Assembly (NCBI GenBank): GCA_033002965.1
Contig: JAURVB010012877.1
Location: forward strand, 186,001-250,000
From: Piper betle
Lineage: Eukaryota; Streptophyta; Magnoliopsida; Piperales; Piperaceae
Direction of reading: 5' to 3'
Length of the DNA: 64,000 bases
A program made the translations under genes and the position numbers. Positions 35,519 to 48,087 of this stretch are shown here, piece by piece (position 1 is the stretch's first letter; each line of letters starts with the position of its first letter). The notes beneath the pieces are model-generated. The model did no database searches. It saw only the letters and a list, made by a program, of their open reading frames with translations, and was not told the origin of the DNA.

Positions 35519-38500
35519 ACGTGGCCAGATTCATCTGATGCCACCGATGCCGCTGCTGCATTTGTGTTTGTGGTGGATGTCTGCGCCATTGAGGAGGAAC
35601 TGGCAACATTGAAGAGGGAGATCCTATGGGCAGTGGCGGCACTGCTGAAGAATGCTGTGGTGCGGCTGGTATCGTTCGGGGAGATGCTCCTGGTGCACGA
35701 TTTGGGGTTCACGGACTGTTCTCTGGTCATGGTTTTCCCTGGCGCAGGTATAAAGACTCCATCATTGGCTTTGTTTCTGCTTGGTTTTTCTTTGTTTTGA
35801 CTTGATTTTACCTGTTTGAACTTTGGAAGCTTGGTTGATTTGAAATGAAAGAGTTTAAGATGGGAATGTAATGGGGAACGGGAAATGGATGCAAGATTGA
35901 GGATGAAAAGGAGGGTAGGAAGAAGCAGAACCCAACAAATTGGGAGGTTGGAGGAGGAGGTAGAACCGACAATTCACGAAGAATTTCGGGGTGTTAAGAG
36001 AGAAAACTTGGAATCCACCAAAGTTTCATATTTTCATTCATCAAAATCTAGTGTTTACAATGATGGAAGACTTATATATATAGCCTAACAAAAAGACCTA
36101 ATAAAAATGACTAAAATTACAAGAAAAAACCCTCTAAAATATGAAAATTACATAAAACTCCCTAATTATCATCAAAATAATAAAATAAAAAATCACTTAT
36201 TAAAATAGCCTTAAAAAACTCAAATGTGTCCTACATCAGTTCTCCCCATCTTCAAATGATGTCAAGCTTGAGTTCTAAAAACAAAGTCCTCAATCAAGGG
36301 TTGCATCATAAAATAATATATGAACACTGTCTGAAATGGACAACGAAGAAGTGTACTCCCATAATCTAATGTAGCAAGTGACATTAAAGCATGTACGCAT
36401 GGGTGGTGTTGTATGGTAAACTTGCATCCCAAAGACAATTTAGTCATCCACTCAGTCCAAAACATACATGTCCAGGATTGAAGAATTTTTTTTGAATCTC
36501 AATTTTAAATAAGTCAATCAAATCAGATAGAGCACATGGATCTTCACATGTACGAAACTGCTCATATGACTCATCCATATCTAATTTCCCAAGCTGTGAA
36601 TGCAATGAAGAGTCATCAAGTGACTTATTCACAGTTGACATAGATTTAGAATCCACTAAATCATAAAGAACAATGTCAATAGAATGAGGTGATGATTTTG
36701 TAGCCATAGACTCGCAAACTTCTGCAGTATTCAATTCAATGTTAATGATAGTACTCTCACTAGAATCAATTATATCAGGAACAAGTGGTTGGTTTCCCAG
36801 TCTAGCACGCAACTCTTCACAATGTTCATGTAAACTTGTTGATGGTTCGGGGTCTAGACTTGAATATGTACTAACTTTAGCAGTTGACTTGGTTGCTGTC
36901 TTGTTGAAATCATGAGATACAAATGTCTTCTTTCATCCATTTTCAGAGAAAGAATATCTATTGAGACTAGCATTATAAAAAGCAACCTTTTAATGGAACA
37001 ATATTGTACCAAACTTCATCTTTGTATCCACCTATGTTAATAGAAAACTTGCAACATTGGGTAACCTTAAAAAAGGTTGATTTTCTAATAAATCTATCCA
37101 AAAAGACAGTGGATGCTCTTCAATAAAAATGTATGATTTCTTCACTATCAATGGAGAAATATAATTACAATAAACTCTCTCATCAATAATTGTTTTAGCA
37201 AGTTAAGGTCCATCAAAAACGACCGTGCGTCCAGTTAAAAACTTACTAGTCTTTAAGAAGTCATGTACGTGAATACTTGAACTTTCATGATTTATTTAAT
37301 CTTCAAACTCAAATGACAACATGGTTGAAGGTTGCAAACATTTTCTCCACTAATCTAAAAATTTTCATAGTTTTTTTTCTAAAAATTTTAGATTTTTTTA
37401 ATGATTTTCTGCCACTTTCTTGAATTTTTGTAAAATCAAATACTGAACCAAACCAGCTTTAACAAACAGAACCAAACCAGTAAACTTGGAGCAATCCAAC
37501 AACTTAAACAAAACCAGCAAATACAATCCTGAACCAGCACTATAAAACTGTTGTTGAACCAAATCAGAACTAAACCCAAAGCATGCACAGAATCAAACCA
37601 ACATTTAAATCCCTTTAAATCAAATCAGATCTTAACCATAATAAATGAACCAAGAACTGTTTACTAACCCAAACCAGGAAAATTACCTGGACCAAATCTG
37701 GTAACAGAACACCCTATTCATATTAACAAAACACCCTACTCATATCATCTTCTTCGGCTATTCTGGTATCCAGAGGATGGCAATGCAGACAATTCTTGGC
37801 AATGACTGGACATCAAACTTTTGGAAACAACTCACATATGATCTCTCCATCATGTAGATGATAGTTTGAAACTTTATGCAAAGCATGAAGATGGAAATAA
37901 ATAACTCCTCTCCTGTCATGGATGTTTGGTGCCCAATACCCAAATAACAGCAAGAGCAGATGATGGTAAAGCTTTCAAGAGAACTGGACAAAATAAAGCA
38001 AATTTTCAAGAAGGCAAGTTCCTAATGGGTTTTCAACCAACAGTAGAATTGATTGCTAGCGAAAGATAGGAAGGAACCCTGATGGTGAACCTTAAGCTCT
38101 GATTACCAAATGAATGGATTCGAGATTGAGGATAAAAAGAGGGTAGGAAGAAGCAGAACCCAACAAATTGAGAGGTTGGAGGAGGTAGAACGGACAATTC
38201 ACGAAGAATTTCAAGGGATTAGGAGAGAAAACTTGGAATCCATCAAAGTTTCATTTTTTCATTCATCAAAATCTAACGTTGGCAATGATGGAAGACTCAT
38301 ATGTATAACCTAACAAAAATGCCTAATAAAAATGACGAAAATTACAAGAAAAAACATTCCAAAATAAGAAAATTACATAAAACTCCCTAAACATTATCAA
38401 ACTAATAAAATAGAAAATCACTTACTAAAAGTCTTAATAAAACTCAAATTTGTCCCATATCAGAATGTGTAGTTGAAGTGACAATGCTTAGTCTTTGGTT

Positions 38501-40675
38501 GAATTCATGTTACTGTTTCTATTTTTTTGATATTTGGAAAGTTTGGTAGATTTGAATGAAAGAGTTTAAATGGCATTGTGGAGATTAGGGATTGATAGTG
38601 ATTGGTTTTTATTGAATTGATGTCACTGTTTTGCTTGATATTTGAAAGTTTGGTAGATTTGAAATGAAAGAGTTTAATATGGCATTGTGTAGTTGGGGAG
38701 GTGATATCGCTTTGTTTTTGGTTGAATTGATGTTACTGTTTTGTTTCAAATTTGGAAGTTTGCTAGATTTGAGATGAAAGAGTTTAAAATGGCATTGTGT
38801 AGTTGGGTAAGTGATAATGCTTGGTCTTTGGCTGAATTGATGTTACTGTTTTGTTTCAAATTTGGAACTTCAGTAGATTTGAACTAGTTGGGATAGTGAT
38901 AATCTTAGTGAAAACTGGTATTTTGTGTCTGTGAATTTTGTGCCGGGTTTTGGTTAAATTGGTGTTTATGCTTTGTTTAAATTTGGGACTAATAGATTTG
39001 AATGGAGAAGAGTTAATGGCATTGTCGATAATGCATGTGAAAACTGGTAGGCTGTTTTGTGAACTTTTTTGTTAGCAGATTATTTCCACAACTTTTCTGA
39101 TGAAAGGTTGAGAGAAACTGTAGATTGAGGAGCACTATGTCTATAAATTATTAAAAAATGATAATTTCCCAGATACAGTAGCTTTCTTCTGCTAGTATGA
39201 CTGTATGTTCATCATCACTTCAGCAATTGAAGAACTTGTTTCAACTGCTCGGCATCTTCCTTCTTCCCATCACTTGCTCTTTTGGAAGGCTATTCGCATA
39301 ACTCAGGCGGCCGCATCATGGTTTTTAACAGCTGGTCCTGCTTCATTGGGACCAGGGATGGTTGTGGAGTCTGATCTGGGTAAACCATTTGAAACAACCA
39401 AGATACATTATTAATGGCCGTTCCTCATTGTACAAGAAATCTTGCATCTTCTATAAGAAATTAGCACCAAGATTATCTGATTCATCTATAGGACTTGATC
39501 TGTTTGCTTGTTCTCTTGATCAAGGCAGAGCAGCAGAGCTTAAGTATCCCATCTGGAGATCCGGTGGCTACATGATTCTTGCAAAATTATTTGATTCAGA
39601 ACAATTTAAAAATTATCTATGATAAATATTTAAGTGGGATGGCCATGGTTGCCTAAACATGAACTTTGCAGCAACTATTGATGTACTGATAGCGAAGGAA
39701 GTGAAAATTAGTGGTGCTCTTGGGTCTTGTGTCTCTCTTCATAAAAGAACAATTCAATAAGTGAGATGGAAGTGGGGCAGGGAGGGACCTATTCCTGGAA
39801 ATTGTGCACAGTGACAAGCAAGACTTCCATAGCCCTTTTCTTTGAAATTGATGATTATTTTTTAAAAATATGGAGGTGTCTGTATTTCTTCTGCATTTCA
39901 TCACTTGGTATTGGCATGGTGATGCCAGGAACCGGCCCAGAGTGACCACAGTAGCTAGAAGATGGGTTGGGCCTAACTCCCCAGAAATAACTTCTGGCTT
40001 TGATCAGGAAGCTGCTGGAACAGTGATGGCAAGAATTGCAATTGACAGGCTGATAATTTTTTGGGTTGTGATCTTATAAGATGGCTGGATAAGAAGCTTA
40101 TCCAGTTTACTGCCAAGTTTGGAGACTACATACAAGAAGACCCGTCATCTTTCTGCCCTGCTTCAAAGTTTTCTCTCTATCCCCAGTTTTTGTATTATCT
40201 ACGGAGGTTGCAATTCATTTGACGTTTTCAATAGCACTCACGATGAAACAGCATTCTTCTGACTCGTGAAGGGGTGGTGAATTCACTCATTATGATCCAG
40301 CCCACTCTTTTCCGGTACTCTTTTGAAGGTCCCCTGGTGCTAGTCTTGCTCGACGTTTGCGCAATCTCTCTAGATGTAATATTGCTTTTGATTCTTACTT
40401 GTATGTGGTAATTTATTATGGCCTAAAATTGCCCAATGGAGGAAGCTAGGGCATGCAAGGATCCAAACCATGAGAACATAAGAAAACTGTTGGAAGCTCC
40501 CAAGCTTATTAGATGTGGCCAGTATAGCAGCCAAGCTAAAATTCGGCTGGTGTAACTGAACTCTTCTATCATGCAGGACTCTTATGTCTCGGGAAGTTCT
40601 GATGTTATATTCACAGATGAAGTGAATTTGCAAGCATTTATAGAGCATTTGCAGGAATTTGCTATTCGGGGGTAA
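35519..40675 (+). pseudogene. SEC23 pseudogene copy 2, split by an LTR element
   Basis: 35,519-35,748 corresponds to SEC23 exon 1 from about residue 118 to its CAG|GTATAAAG donor ([15 protein letters not shown]). The intron follows with its 111-bp repeat, is interrupted by an LTR retrotransposon (35,869-38,462), and resumes to about 39,170. Exon 2 (39,175-40,675) matches over its whole length: [65 protein letters not shown], and the end [14 protein letters not shown]. It has many frame changes and stops (for example TGA at 39,620-39,622). The first 117 residues and the promoter are missing. The parent is the gene at 17.8 kb or a close relative; retention of the intron shows DNA-level duplication, not retroposition. 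Confidence 0.9.
35869..38462 (-). mobile_element. Non-autonomous LTR retrotransposon in the SEC23 pseudogene intron
   Basis: Two similar LTRs flank it, at about 35,869-36,238 and 38,111-38,462; shared words include GGGTAGGAAGAAGCAGAACC, GAGAAAACTTGGAATCCA and TTACAAGAAAAAAC. The element reads on minus: the 5' LTR starts TGATATGGG at 38,462, and TTGGTAATCAGAGC (38,110-38,096), a tRNA-Met-like primer-binding site, lies right after it. A purine tract GATGGGGAGAA (36,250-36,240) precedes the 3' LTR. The pentamer GAATG occurs at 35,864-35,868 and 38,463-38,467, and joining the flanks restores the intron repeat, so it is the target-site duplication. The internal region is only 1.9 kb, with one 122-residue frame (36,444-36,812, minus) lacking any known domain and no pol. 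The 35,869-35,885 end does not match the other LTR and may be extra sequence. Confidence 0.85.
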
Positions 40676-41500
40676 TGAGCTTTTCCCATCTGCATAATAA
40701 CTTAAACGTAAGTGATTACTTCTTTTTATTCATTTTTTTCCATCAATATATATAATTCGAGTAGGTAAAGGGTATTGTTTTACATCCCTGCCAAGCTTGT
40801 CCTTGTTCCAGTGATTTGCTTGCTACGCACAAGTTAATTGAAGTAGATTAGATTTTTGAGCATACTATGCAAAATTTCTGGATTGCCAGAAGTATATAGT
40901 TATCTGTTTGCGAGGTCTACAGAGAAAGTCTGCTACAGAAGAAAGCCCAAACTACTCAATCAGATGGATAACAAAGGTATTGTCAAAGGAACTGGAATGT
41001 GCAAGTAGAATGTTGGCCAGGCATTCAACTAAAACAAATGCCACCTTCTTTCTACAGTATGTGTCATCCATTTAATTACATTACCAAAGAATGAGGTGAT
41101 ATGAATTCATCTAACCTATCATTTATTCATGTGAACCGATTCAAGCAGGAGTATATATGCTAACACTTGATCTATCTTTGTGAAAATAACAATTAGCTAG
41201 CCTATTCTTGATTGAAAACTTTAGTGTACAAACATACATATATCATGGTTTGGTTGTGCATCTTATGCCTACGTTAGTTTTTGAGAAAACATTTCCGGAT
41301 TGCTTGATGCCAAGGAAAAATATGTGCTTTATTCTCAAGTTGGACCTTATATGCCATTAGAGTGTTCCCTGTCATGAGAACAACCTTGTCAGGGTAGAGT
41401 TTGGGAAGAAGCACAATTTTCCAGAGATACTCATTTATTCGAAAGGATCACTTATTTATTATTGTTTTAGTCATTTATGTTTTATTTTTATTATTTGACT
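40676..41500 (+). repeat. Duplicated SEC23 3' flank (copy 2)
   Basis: Matches 20,801-21,600 nearly throughout, with small indels: GGGTATTGTTTTACATCCC, GCCAAGCTTGTCCTTGTT, TTCTGGATTGCCAGAAGTA, CTGCTACAGAAGAAAGCCC and ATTCATCTAACCTATCATTT. Homology beyond the coding region shows that the duplication extended at least 700 bp past the stop. Confidence 0.9.
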
Positions 41501-41549
41501 TACGAATCACCCACTTATACTGGCTACCCACGTAGTCTTCAATCTTTGA

Positions 41550-41880
41550 TCTGTTTGGATGATGAGAATGTAAGAGAAAGTTTTGTGAGAAAAAAATGAA
41601 ATTAATTTCCCTTTCATTTGCTCTCATTTTCTATTTATTACTTTACCAACATCATATGTATGTGTATGTGTCCTTCTCTGAAGTACTAGATTTCTAATTT
41701 AATTTAATGGTCATAGGTTACCATGTTGGCCAATGCACCAACACTTCTATATATGCGTGATCTTTTGATTTATTTGGATAATGAAAATGTAAGAGAAAGT
41801 TGTGTGAGAAATAAAATGAAAATAATTTTCCTCTCATTTGCTCTCATTTTCTATTTGTTACTTTACCAATCTATGATTAT
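41550..41880 (+). repeat. Tandem pair of about 110-bp units
   Basis: GATCTGTTTGGATGATGAGAA...CTCATTTTCTATTTATTACTTTACC at about 41,548-41,650 recurs at 41,758-41,870 with few changes (ATCTTTTGATTTATTTGGATAATGAAAATG...). The shared core TTTGCTCTCATTTTCTATTT is exact. It lies between two copies of the SEC23 3' flank, so it may mark the junction of the duplication. Confidence 0.65.
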
Positions 41881-41886
41881 ATTTCT

Positions 41887-44800
41887 AATCCTTTATACGT
41901 ATAACTTAAAAAGTGAGCAATTACTTCTTTTTGTTTATTTTTTCCCTGCAATATGTATATGCTTCAATTGGCTAGAGGGTATTGTTTTACATCCCGACCG
42001 AGATGGTTCTTATTACATCCATTGCTTGGAACGAATTCAGGTTTTAGATATTTATCCCCTTGGTAATTTATGTAATGCTTTTTCTGTATTTTTTAAAAGA
42101 TTTTTTTGGATTTTTTTCTCTGAAATCATAGTTTAAAAGGTGGAATTTTGTAAAAATCATAAAAAAAAAATTAATTAAGTTGTTTTATATGGATGGACTT
42201 GGTCCGGGAAGGGTAGAACATTGGAGGATATTTTAATTACGATGAGAGATTTTAGGGGAGTTGGGTAGCATCTCTAACCGGTTAAATCTTTTTGTTGGGC
42301 GTCTTCCTACACAATAGCCGTTGCTATTTCTTCTTCCCTATCACAGGTTCCATTCTCTTCTCTTTTTTTCTGTGGTACATCTCTCCCTCCCTATTTCAGT
42401 TTCCATGCATGCATACCTTGAATACGTAGATAAATGGTGGTTGTTGAGAATTGTTTACTGTTTCTATTCTTCTTTGTTTTGTTTTTTCTTCTCTGTTTGC
42501 TGGTCGTTGTTGTATGTGGCATGCATGGGTTGATGGGGAAGGCTGCTGTTATTTAAAGCTTTTCATGGGTGGTTTCAATACTTGCATGAGTGGCATGTTT
42601 CGGCAGTGGTTGGTGAAGGAAGCACAATATGCCCCATTTTGTTTTTATTATTTGGATTGAGTTTTGGTTGGTGAAGGAAGTACAACATGCCCCACCCGGA
42701 GTTGATGCGTGCAGTGCCTGTCGTTGCAAGCAACGGCCATGATGGGGTTGTGATATTTTTTCTTTTTATTTTTTCATCCTTACCTTATCATTTTCCTTGG
42801 GTTGTTAATTGGTTCGTCGAGCAAAGGAAAGATCTGTATCCACCCATTTGAAATATATCCCTCACCTTGGAAGCATTGTGACGGTTACCTGCATCTCTGC
42901 CATCAGTGATTTCTGGGTTTCGCTAGTATTTCCTTTTAGAATTTAGCCCATTTTTCATGTAGTATAGATGGCCATGAAGGCCCTTGCTAGGAATTCCTAG
43001 AATCACATATGATCAACGTTTAAATCAGATTCCCTGGATGGCTTGTGCTTGAGTCGTAACATGTATGCAGCAGGATTTTTTTTATGTTCTAGCTCATCTC
43101 TAAAGACCTTTCATTCTCATGATTTTACAGGAGAAAACTACTTGCTGTATTGGTGAGGTTATGTGTGTTAGGTGATGTGGCCATTTGTTGTGTATAAATA
43201 AGCAAACAAATTACTTATATTGATTATTAAATGCTGTTAATTAATAAATTAATTATAGTTTTGTAGGTTACATGTTAATGTCATAAGTAACGAATAAGAT
43301 AAAGTTAGTATCTTTACTAAATTAAAACTAATATCATGGTAGTAACATAGGGCCAGTATTAAGCTATATTAATATAATGATCTACTGGTTAGTTAAATTT
43401 AATCATTAGTAGAATTCATTGGTTTAATTGCATATTGTTCGGTTGGTTGTTAAGTATAAATGTATAGATTAATAATTTAATCGAGTTATTATTAAACTTA
43501 TTATTTTTATAATTGTTATTATTGAACTTATTATTATTAATACTATACCTAAGACTTTATTAATAGAATAAGTAACTATTACTCACTAATTCTGTGTTAA
43601 CAAGTAATATTAATTAAAAGTTTAAATGATAACTTTAACCACTAAGACAAAAATCGAAATAAGATTTCCTTTCGTTAAGTAATTAATATGTCAAAGGAAA
43701 TATATACAATAGTAATGGTAATGTACCGGTATGTTGGAATTTTGAAGTTTAATACCGTTGAATGCTACATGCTTTATGTTGTCAAATTTTAATCACGATA
43801 TACTTAAGCCATTTAATTATATGTATTTCTACTTGAATAAAATTATACTTATGTATAATTTTATTTTTATAATACAGGATCATCGGTCGAAGTTGCGAGT
43901 TCACTTGCAAATTATCTAGGTTTGTATAACTATTTGAAATATTGTATGTTTTCTTTTGGCAACCCTAGTCGGCCTGAGCCCATATTCGACTACCATATAC
44001 CGAGTTCAATCGGGGTTAACGAATTGACTCAGTCTGACATAGGGCCATACTTTTAAAATTACTTGAAAGATAAAATACTTGCCCTATGCTAAAAGGGGTG
44101 ATAGGGCACAGTGGCGCAAGACGACTCATTATGCACTTGTGACACCGAGAGAGTGAGTCAATGACAAATATCAATAACTACAGGTCACGGGCCACGTAGT
44201 GTGTGTACGCATACATGGATTGTAGCTAAATGGGGCGGCCACCCCTCTCGGTATAAGTAGAGCTTAGCATAGGCTCATAATCACTAAAAGACTTAATAAA
44301 TGATGATGGTGAATATATTGACTTGTTTCATTTAATTATGCGACTTACTGGTTTTATTACTCATGCGATTTTGTGATTACAGGTGAGCAACTTCAAACTG
44401 ATGCCTAAGAGTGTAGTTGGTTGTTCCCTTACCAACCCAAGTTTGAGGAATTGATAAATACATTAGACTTTCTTTTTATATTATTTGAGTTAAAAATATG
44501 ACTATGAGAAACGGTTTGGAGGCTGTAGGACTTTGTGTTCACGTATTGAATTTATCTTATGTATCGTTACATGTTGTCATTAATATAATATGATTTATTT
44601 TATGATTAGTAAATTCTTAGAATTATTTGCCAAGTTATGATTCATATGTTTGAATTTTATTTTATTTTTATCCTTCATATTTTTAGGTAACCCTCGGCCG
44701 GCTAGGGTGGGTCATTACAAATTTAATTGGGGACGATGGGCTGCACCGAAATCTCTCACATGCAATTTGTTGGTCCAATTGTTTGTGATCTATCTGTGAA

Positions 44801-44960
44801 TTGAGATAGATTAGATTTCTGAGTTTAGAATGCAATAAGGTTAGTTATATTGTAATGCCAACAATGGGGTTATCTAATTATGCAACCATGACATTGTTAA
44901 AGGAATTGGAATAAGTAAAATGTTGGATCATGGACTTCACACTAGACAACTTCAGCTCGA
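41887..44960 (+). repeat. Third SEC23 3' flank copy, split by a solo LTR
   Basis: 41,887-42,050 resembles 20,815-20,955 (ATAACTTAAA, ATTACTTCTTTTTGTTTATTT, GAGGGTATTGTTTTACATCC). After the solo LTR, 44,790-44,960 resembles 20,955-21,160 (GATAGATTAGATTTCTGAG, TAATTATGCAACC, AAGGAATTGGAATAAGTA, GAATGTTGGCAAGGCATT-like). Only 3' flank, not exons, is present in this copy. Confidence 0.65.
42071..44719 (+). mobile_element. Solo LTR, 2.65 kb, with perfect ends
   Basis: It starts TGTAATG and ends CATTACA, exact inverted termini. AATTTA lies directly before (42,065-42,070) and after (44,720-44,725), as a target duplication. Inside are LTR-type features: a CTCTCTCTTC-rich leader (42,340-42,500), the CCTCTCGGTATAAGTAGAGC stretch near 44,250, and the ending CTCGGCCGGCTAGGGTGGG. 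Frames of about 70-137 residues at its start are T-rich and not convincing. No gag or pol. It is unlike the 55.7 kb LTR internally, so it is a second LTR family. Confidence 0.75.
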
Positions 44961-47900
44961 CTCAACTTTAAGTTCATAATTTACATCAGAGAATAGTTGT
45001 ATGTTTTTTTGTAGTCATTTATATAAAATATAAAAGGTAATAAATATAATTATATTATAATGATAATTTTACATGATAATATAATGATTTTATTTTTAAA
45101 CAAACTATTTAGTATATAATTAAATTAAAATTAAACTATTTAGTATATATAGTTATATAAAATGCTTGAGTTTTCTCATGTTCAAATCGAACTCGACTCG
45201 ACTGCAACCTTTTTAAACTTAGACTCGATGTCAAACTTGAGCACAATTGAAATCGACTCGTTCGGTTAGCACCCTAATGCGACACAACCAATTGAGGAAA
45301 TACGTCTTAGGATTGATGCAGTCTTTCGGTTTGGGAAGTAGCCCTTTGTGTTTTTGGCTAGCACCGACTACATCAGAGACCTTACTTGAAGACAATGTAT
45401 GAAATTGAAGGAAAATAAGGTGAATCGAGAAGAACAGAGATTAGAAGTTTCAGAGAATCAGAGGTAGGAAGATCAAAGAGAACAGAAGGGGAAAAGAGTA
45501 GAAAGAGTAAAGAAGAGAAGAGTTGGGAAGAATTTGTTCATAACATTCATGTCTCTACACCTTACAATCTTTCCCTTTTATAATTTTCCTTCACAATTCA
45601 AATTCAAACTTTCTAAAACTATCCGCTCGTTTTTTGAGAGGGAAAGTTACAATCTAAAGACTAATTACAACTAATTAATAACAAGATTATATCATGAATT
45701 AAATAGAAATACGTTGTGGGAGGGAAACAAACGAGCAAAGCCCATTTTTTACCCTCACACATGTTTTTACGAATGAGAACAATACATAATGTAAAGTGCA
45801 ATAACAGACATACAATAAGTGGATTTTAATGTAATAGTCATTAGATCTTTCAACTTATGATTATTGTGTTGGAAGATAAAGAAGTAAACAGGTTTTACCA
45901 CCAATAATGGTTGTTACACTGGAAGAATATATTACATATAAAATTTCAAAAATATCAATAAAGATATCAATGAACGTTGATCCATTATTAGCCATTAAAT
46001 ATTGTTCGTTTATAAGACCTATTAATAAATTAATTGTGAAATCTTTCAATTTAGTTCTACATATATATACTAATTAGGATAACATCATATTTACAAGTGA
46101 GAATAAACTATATATTTTTAACTTAGTTTATGATTTTTAAAGAAATGACTTAGCTTATGAATTTGCACTTTAAATCGAGTTATTATAAATGGTATTAAAA
46201 TAATTTAATTCTGTTGCAAATAGTATAAGAGTATTATGATTTCGTGTTAAATTGTGGGCTGGACTAGAGACGTTGGCTAATTTTCGGTTACGAGCCATAT
46301 AAGGGCTAAGGTTAGAGATAAGTGTAAAAATTTTGAAGACAAAATTTTGTGGGTAGATTGTGAGATTCTTAAATTTAATCTCACGTCTAATATCTACTTA
46401 AGTAATTGGGATAAAATCTTATTTATAAGTAAGAATGAAATATAAAATTTTAACTTAATTAAATACTTTAAAAAAAATAATTTAAACTCGTTCCATCTCC
46501 TTTTCACCAAAATAAAATATATTTGCAAATAAAAAGGTGGTGACGAGTTGCCTTGACGGGAGCTTCTATGGCTGGTCCCACTTTTACCGCATGCTTTCAA
46601 CGTGATCCCACATGGAGCGTTTCAGAACTAAATTATTGCATTTTTTTTTAAAAAAAGCGAACTTCATGCATCGTGCATTGACGAAAATGCCCCTACATGT
46701 TTCACGTTCCTCCCCATCACGTGGTTTATGTGGGCCCGTTCTTAGAACGTTGCCGTGGAGTCTAATCTTGTCTTGAGAAAAGGAGACCTTCTGGTTCGCA
46801 GTTTTCAATGCTGTGGGTTTCCATTTTCTTCTACCCATTATATCCCTCCTGGCATTAATGGATCAGCAACCAATGTGAATGTTTAGTTTCATATTTCCGA
46901 ATATTATCATTTGGATTTGCATTTAGCCTCCACAATAAAAAAATCATTTGGACTATGGATTCAAATGCTAATAAAATATCTAAAGAAATGAGGAAATCTG
47001 GATAGGAATATAAAAAAGAATTATTAGACTTAGAATCATGTATTTTGTGTTTTCACATGCTCACTTAATTCTAATTAATTCACTACCAAAAAAATTATTA
47101 GATATAGAATCATGTATTTTGTGTTATCACATGTTCAGCACCTACGAATTTGTCAATTATGAGTTGGGTGTTTTAACCATTCAGTCATAAATGCTTAACA
47201 ATGATCATCGTAAATAACTAAATTCCAATTAAAATGGAATCTTTAGAAAGATTTAATAAAAGAACATCAATTTTAATCCTGAACCTTCGAATTGAGAGAG
47301 CTATTGAGAGAGGTAAAAAATTCTCACTATTTCTTAGATTCATAGATGCAATAAGATCTTTCACTCACACTTTTTTCCACCAAAAACGTTTTATGAAACT
47401 CTTTGATCCCCAAATTTGGAGTATCCTACTTTCACACGATTCATAAGGGTTTCTAATTAATTCACTACAAAAAGAAAGTGACTTCTCCACCCCTAATAAA
47501 AAAATTAGTAGAGAAAATTTTCACTTTCCACCTCATTTATTTCACGGTTATTGCAACCGAAGAGAAAAAAATTAATATTATTTCTATATTTATAGATAAG
47601 CATCTATTAATATTCTTCCTTTCATCATAGAAAATTTTTGTCACACTATTGACACCGTATTTTTTGCCACCTTACATTTCTCTGTAATTTGATAGTGTGC
47701 TTTAAGTTTAATAAACCGTAGAGAAACATACATGTTTTTACTTGATAAATATTGACATTTTATAAGAGCCTTACAACTCATATAGCTTACTTGAGTTATA
47801 GGTCACTTTGTTTTTCTTTTTTTAATTTTTTCAAGGGAAGCGTACTTCTAACTCCCATTTAAACTACTTTTCGTGGGCCATCCTGCCTAAAATCCACCGG

Positions 47901-48087
47901 AATGAAAGTAAAAGTAAATAATAAGGGTACATAAAAATTTTCAAAGAAGTAATAATGAAAGCAATTTTTTTTAAATAGTACATTTCAGAAAAATCAAAAA
48001 ATGTATCCGAATGAAGTCTAAAATAGATGAAAATTTATAATCCTTCTATATATACACTACCCTTTTATATATGGAAATAAATTTCCT
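44961..48087. other. AT-rich intergenic region with repeat traces
   Basis: 45,160-45,270 carries the CGAGT-rich repeat. 45,370-45,765 could be a small LTR on minus (start TGTGAGGGT at 45,763, TATA-like ATTATAAAAGG at about 45,585). 46,550-46,860 is mixed sequence with an 84-residue minus frame and no domain. CACTACAAAAAGAA at 47,463 looks like a CACTA-type terminus, with CACTACCAAAAAAA at 47,081 as a second candidate, but no partner end was found. No gene is supported. Confidence 0.35.

Noticed and set aside
47463..47476. CACTA-type terminus (CACTACAAAAAGAA)
   Set aside because: Attractive word, but no complementary TTTTTGTAGTG end or 3-bp duplication found at a sensible distance; kept only as a note in the intergenic entry.
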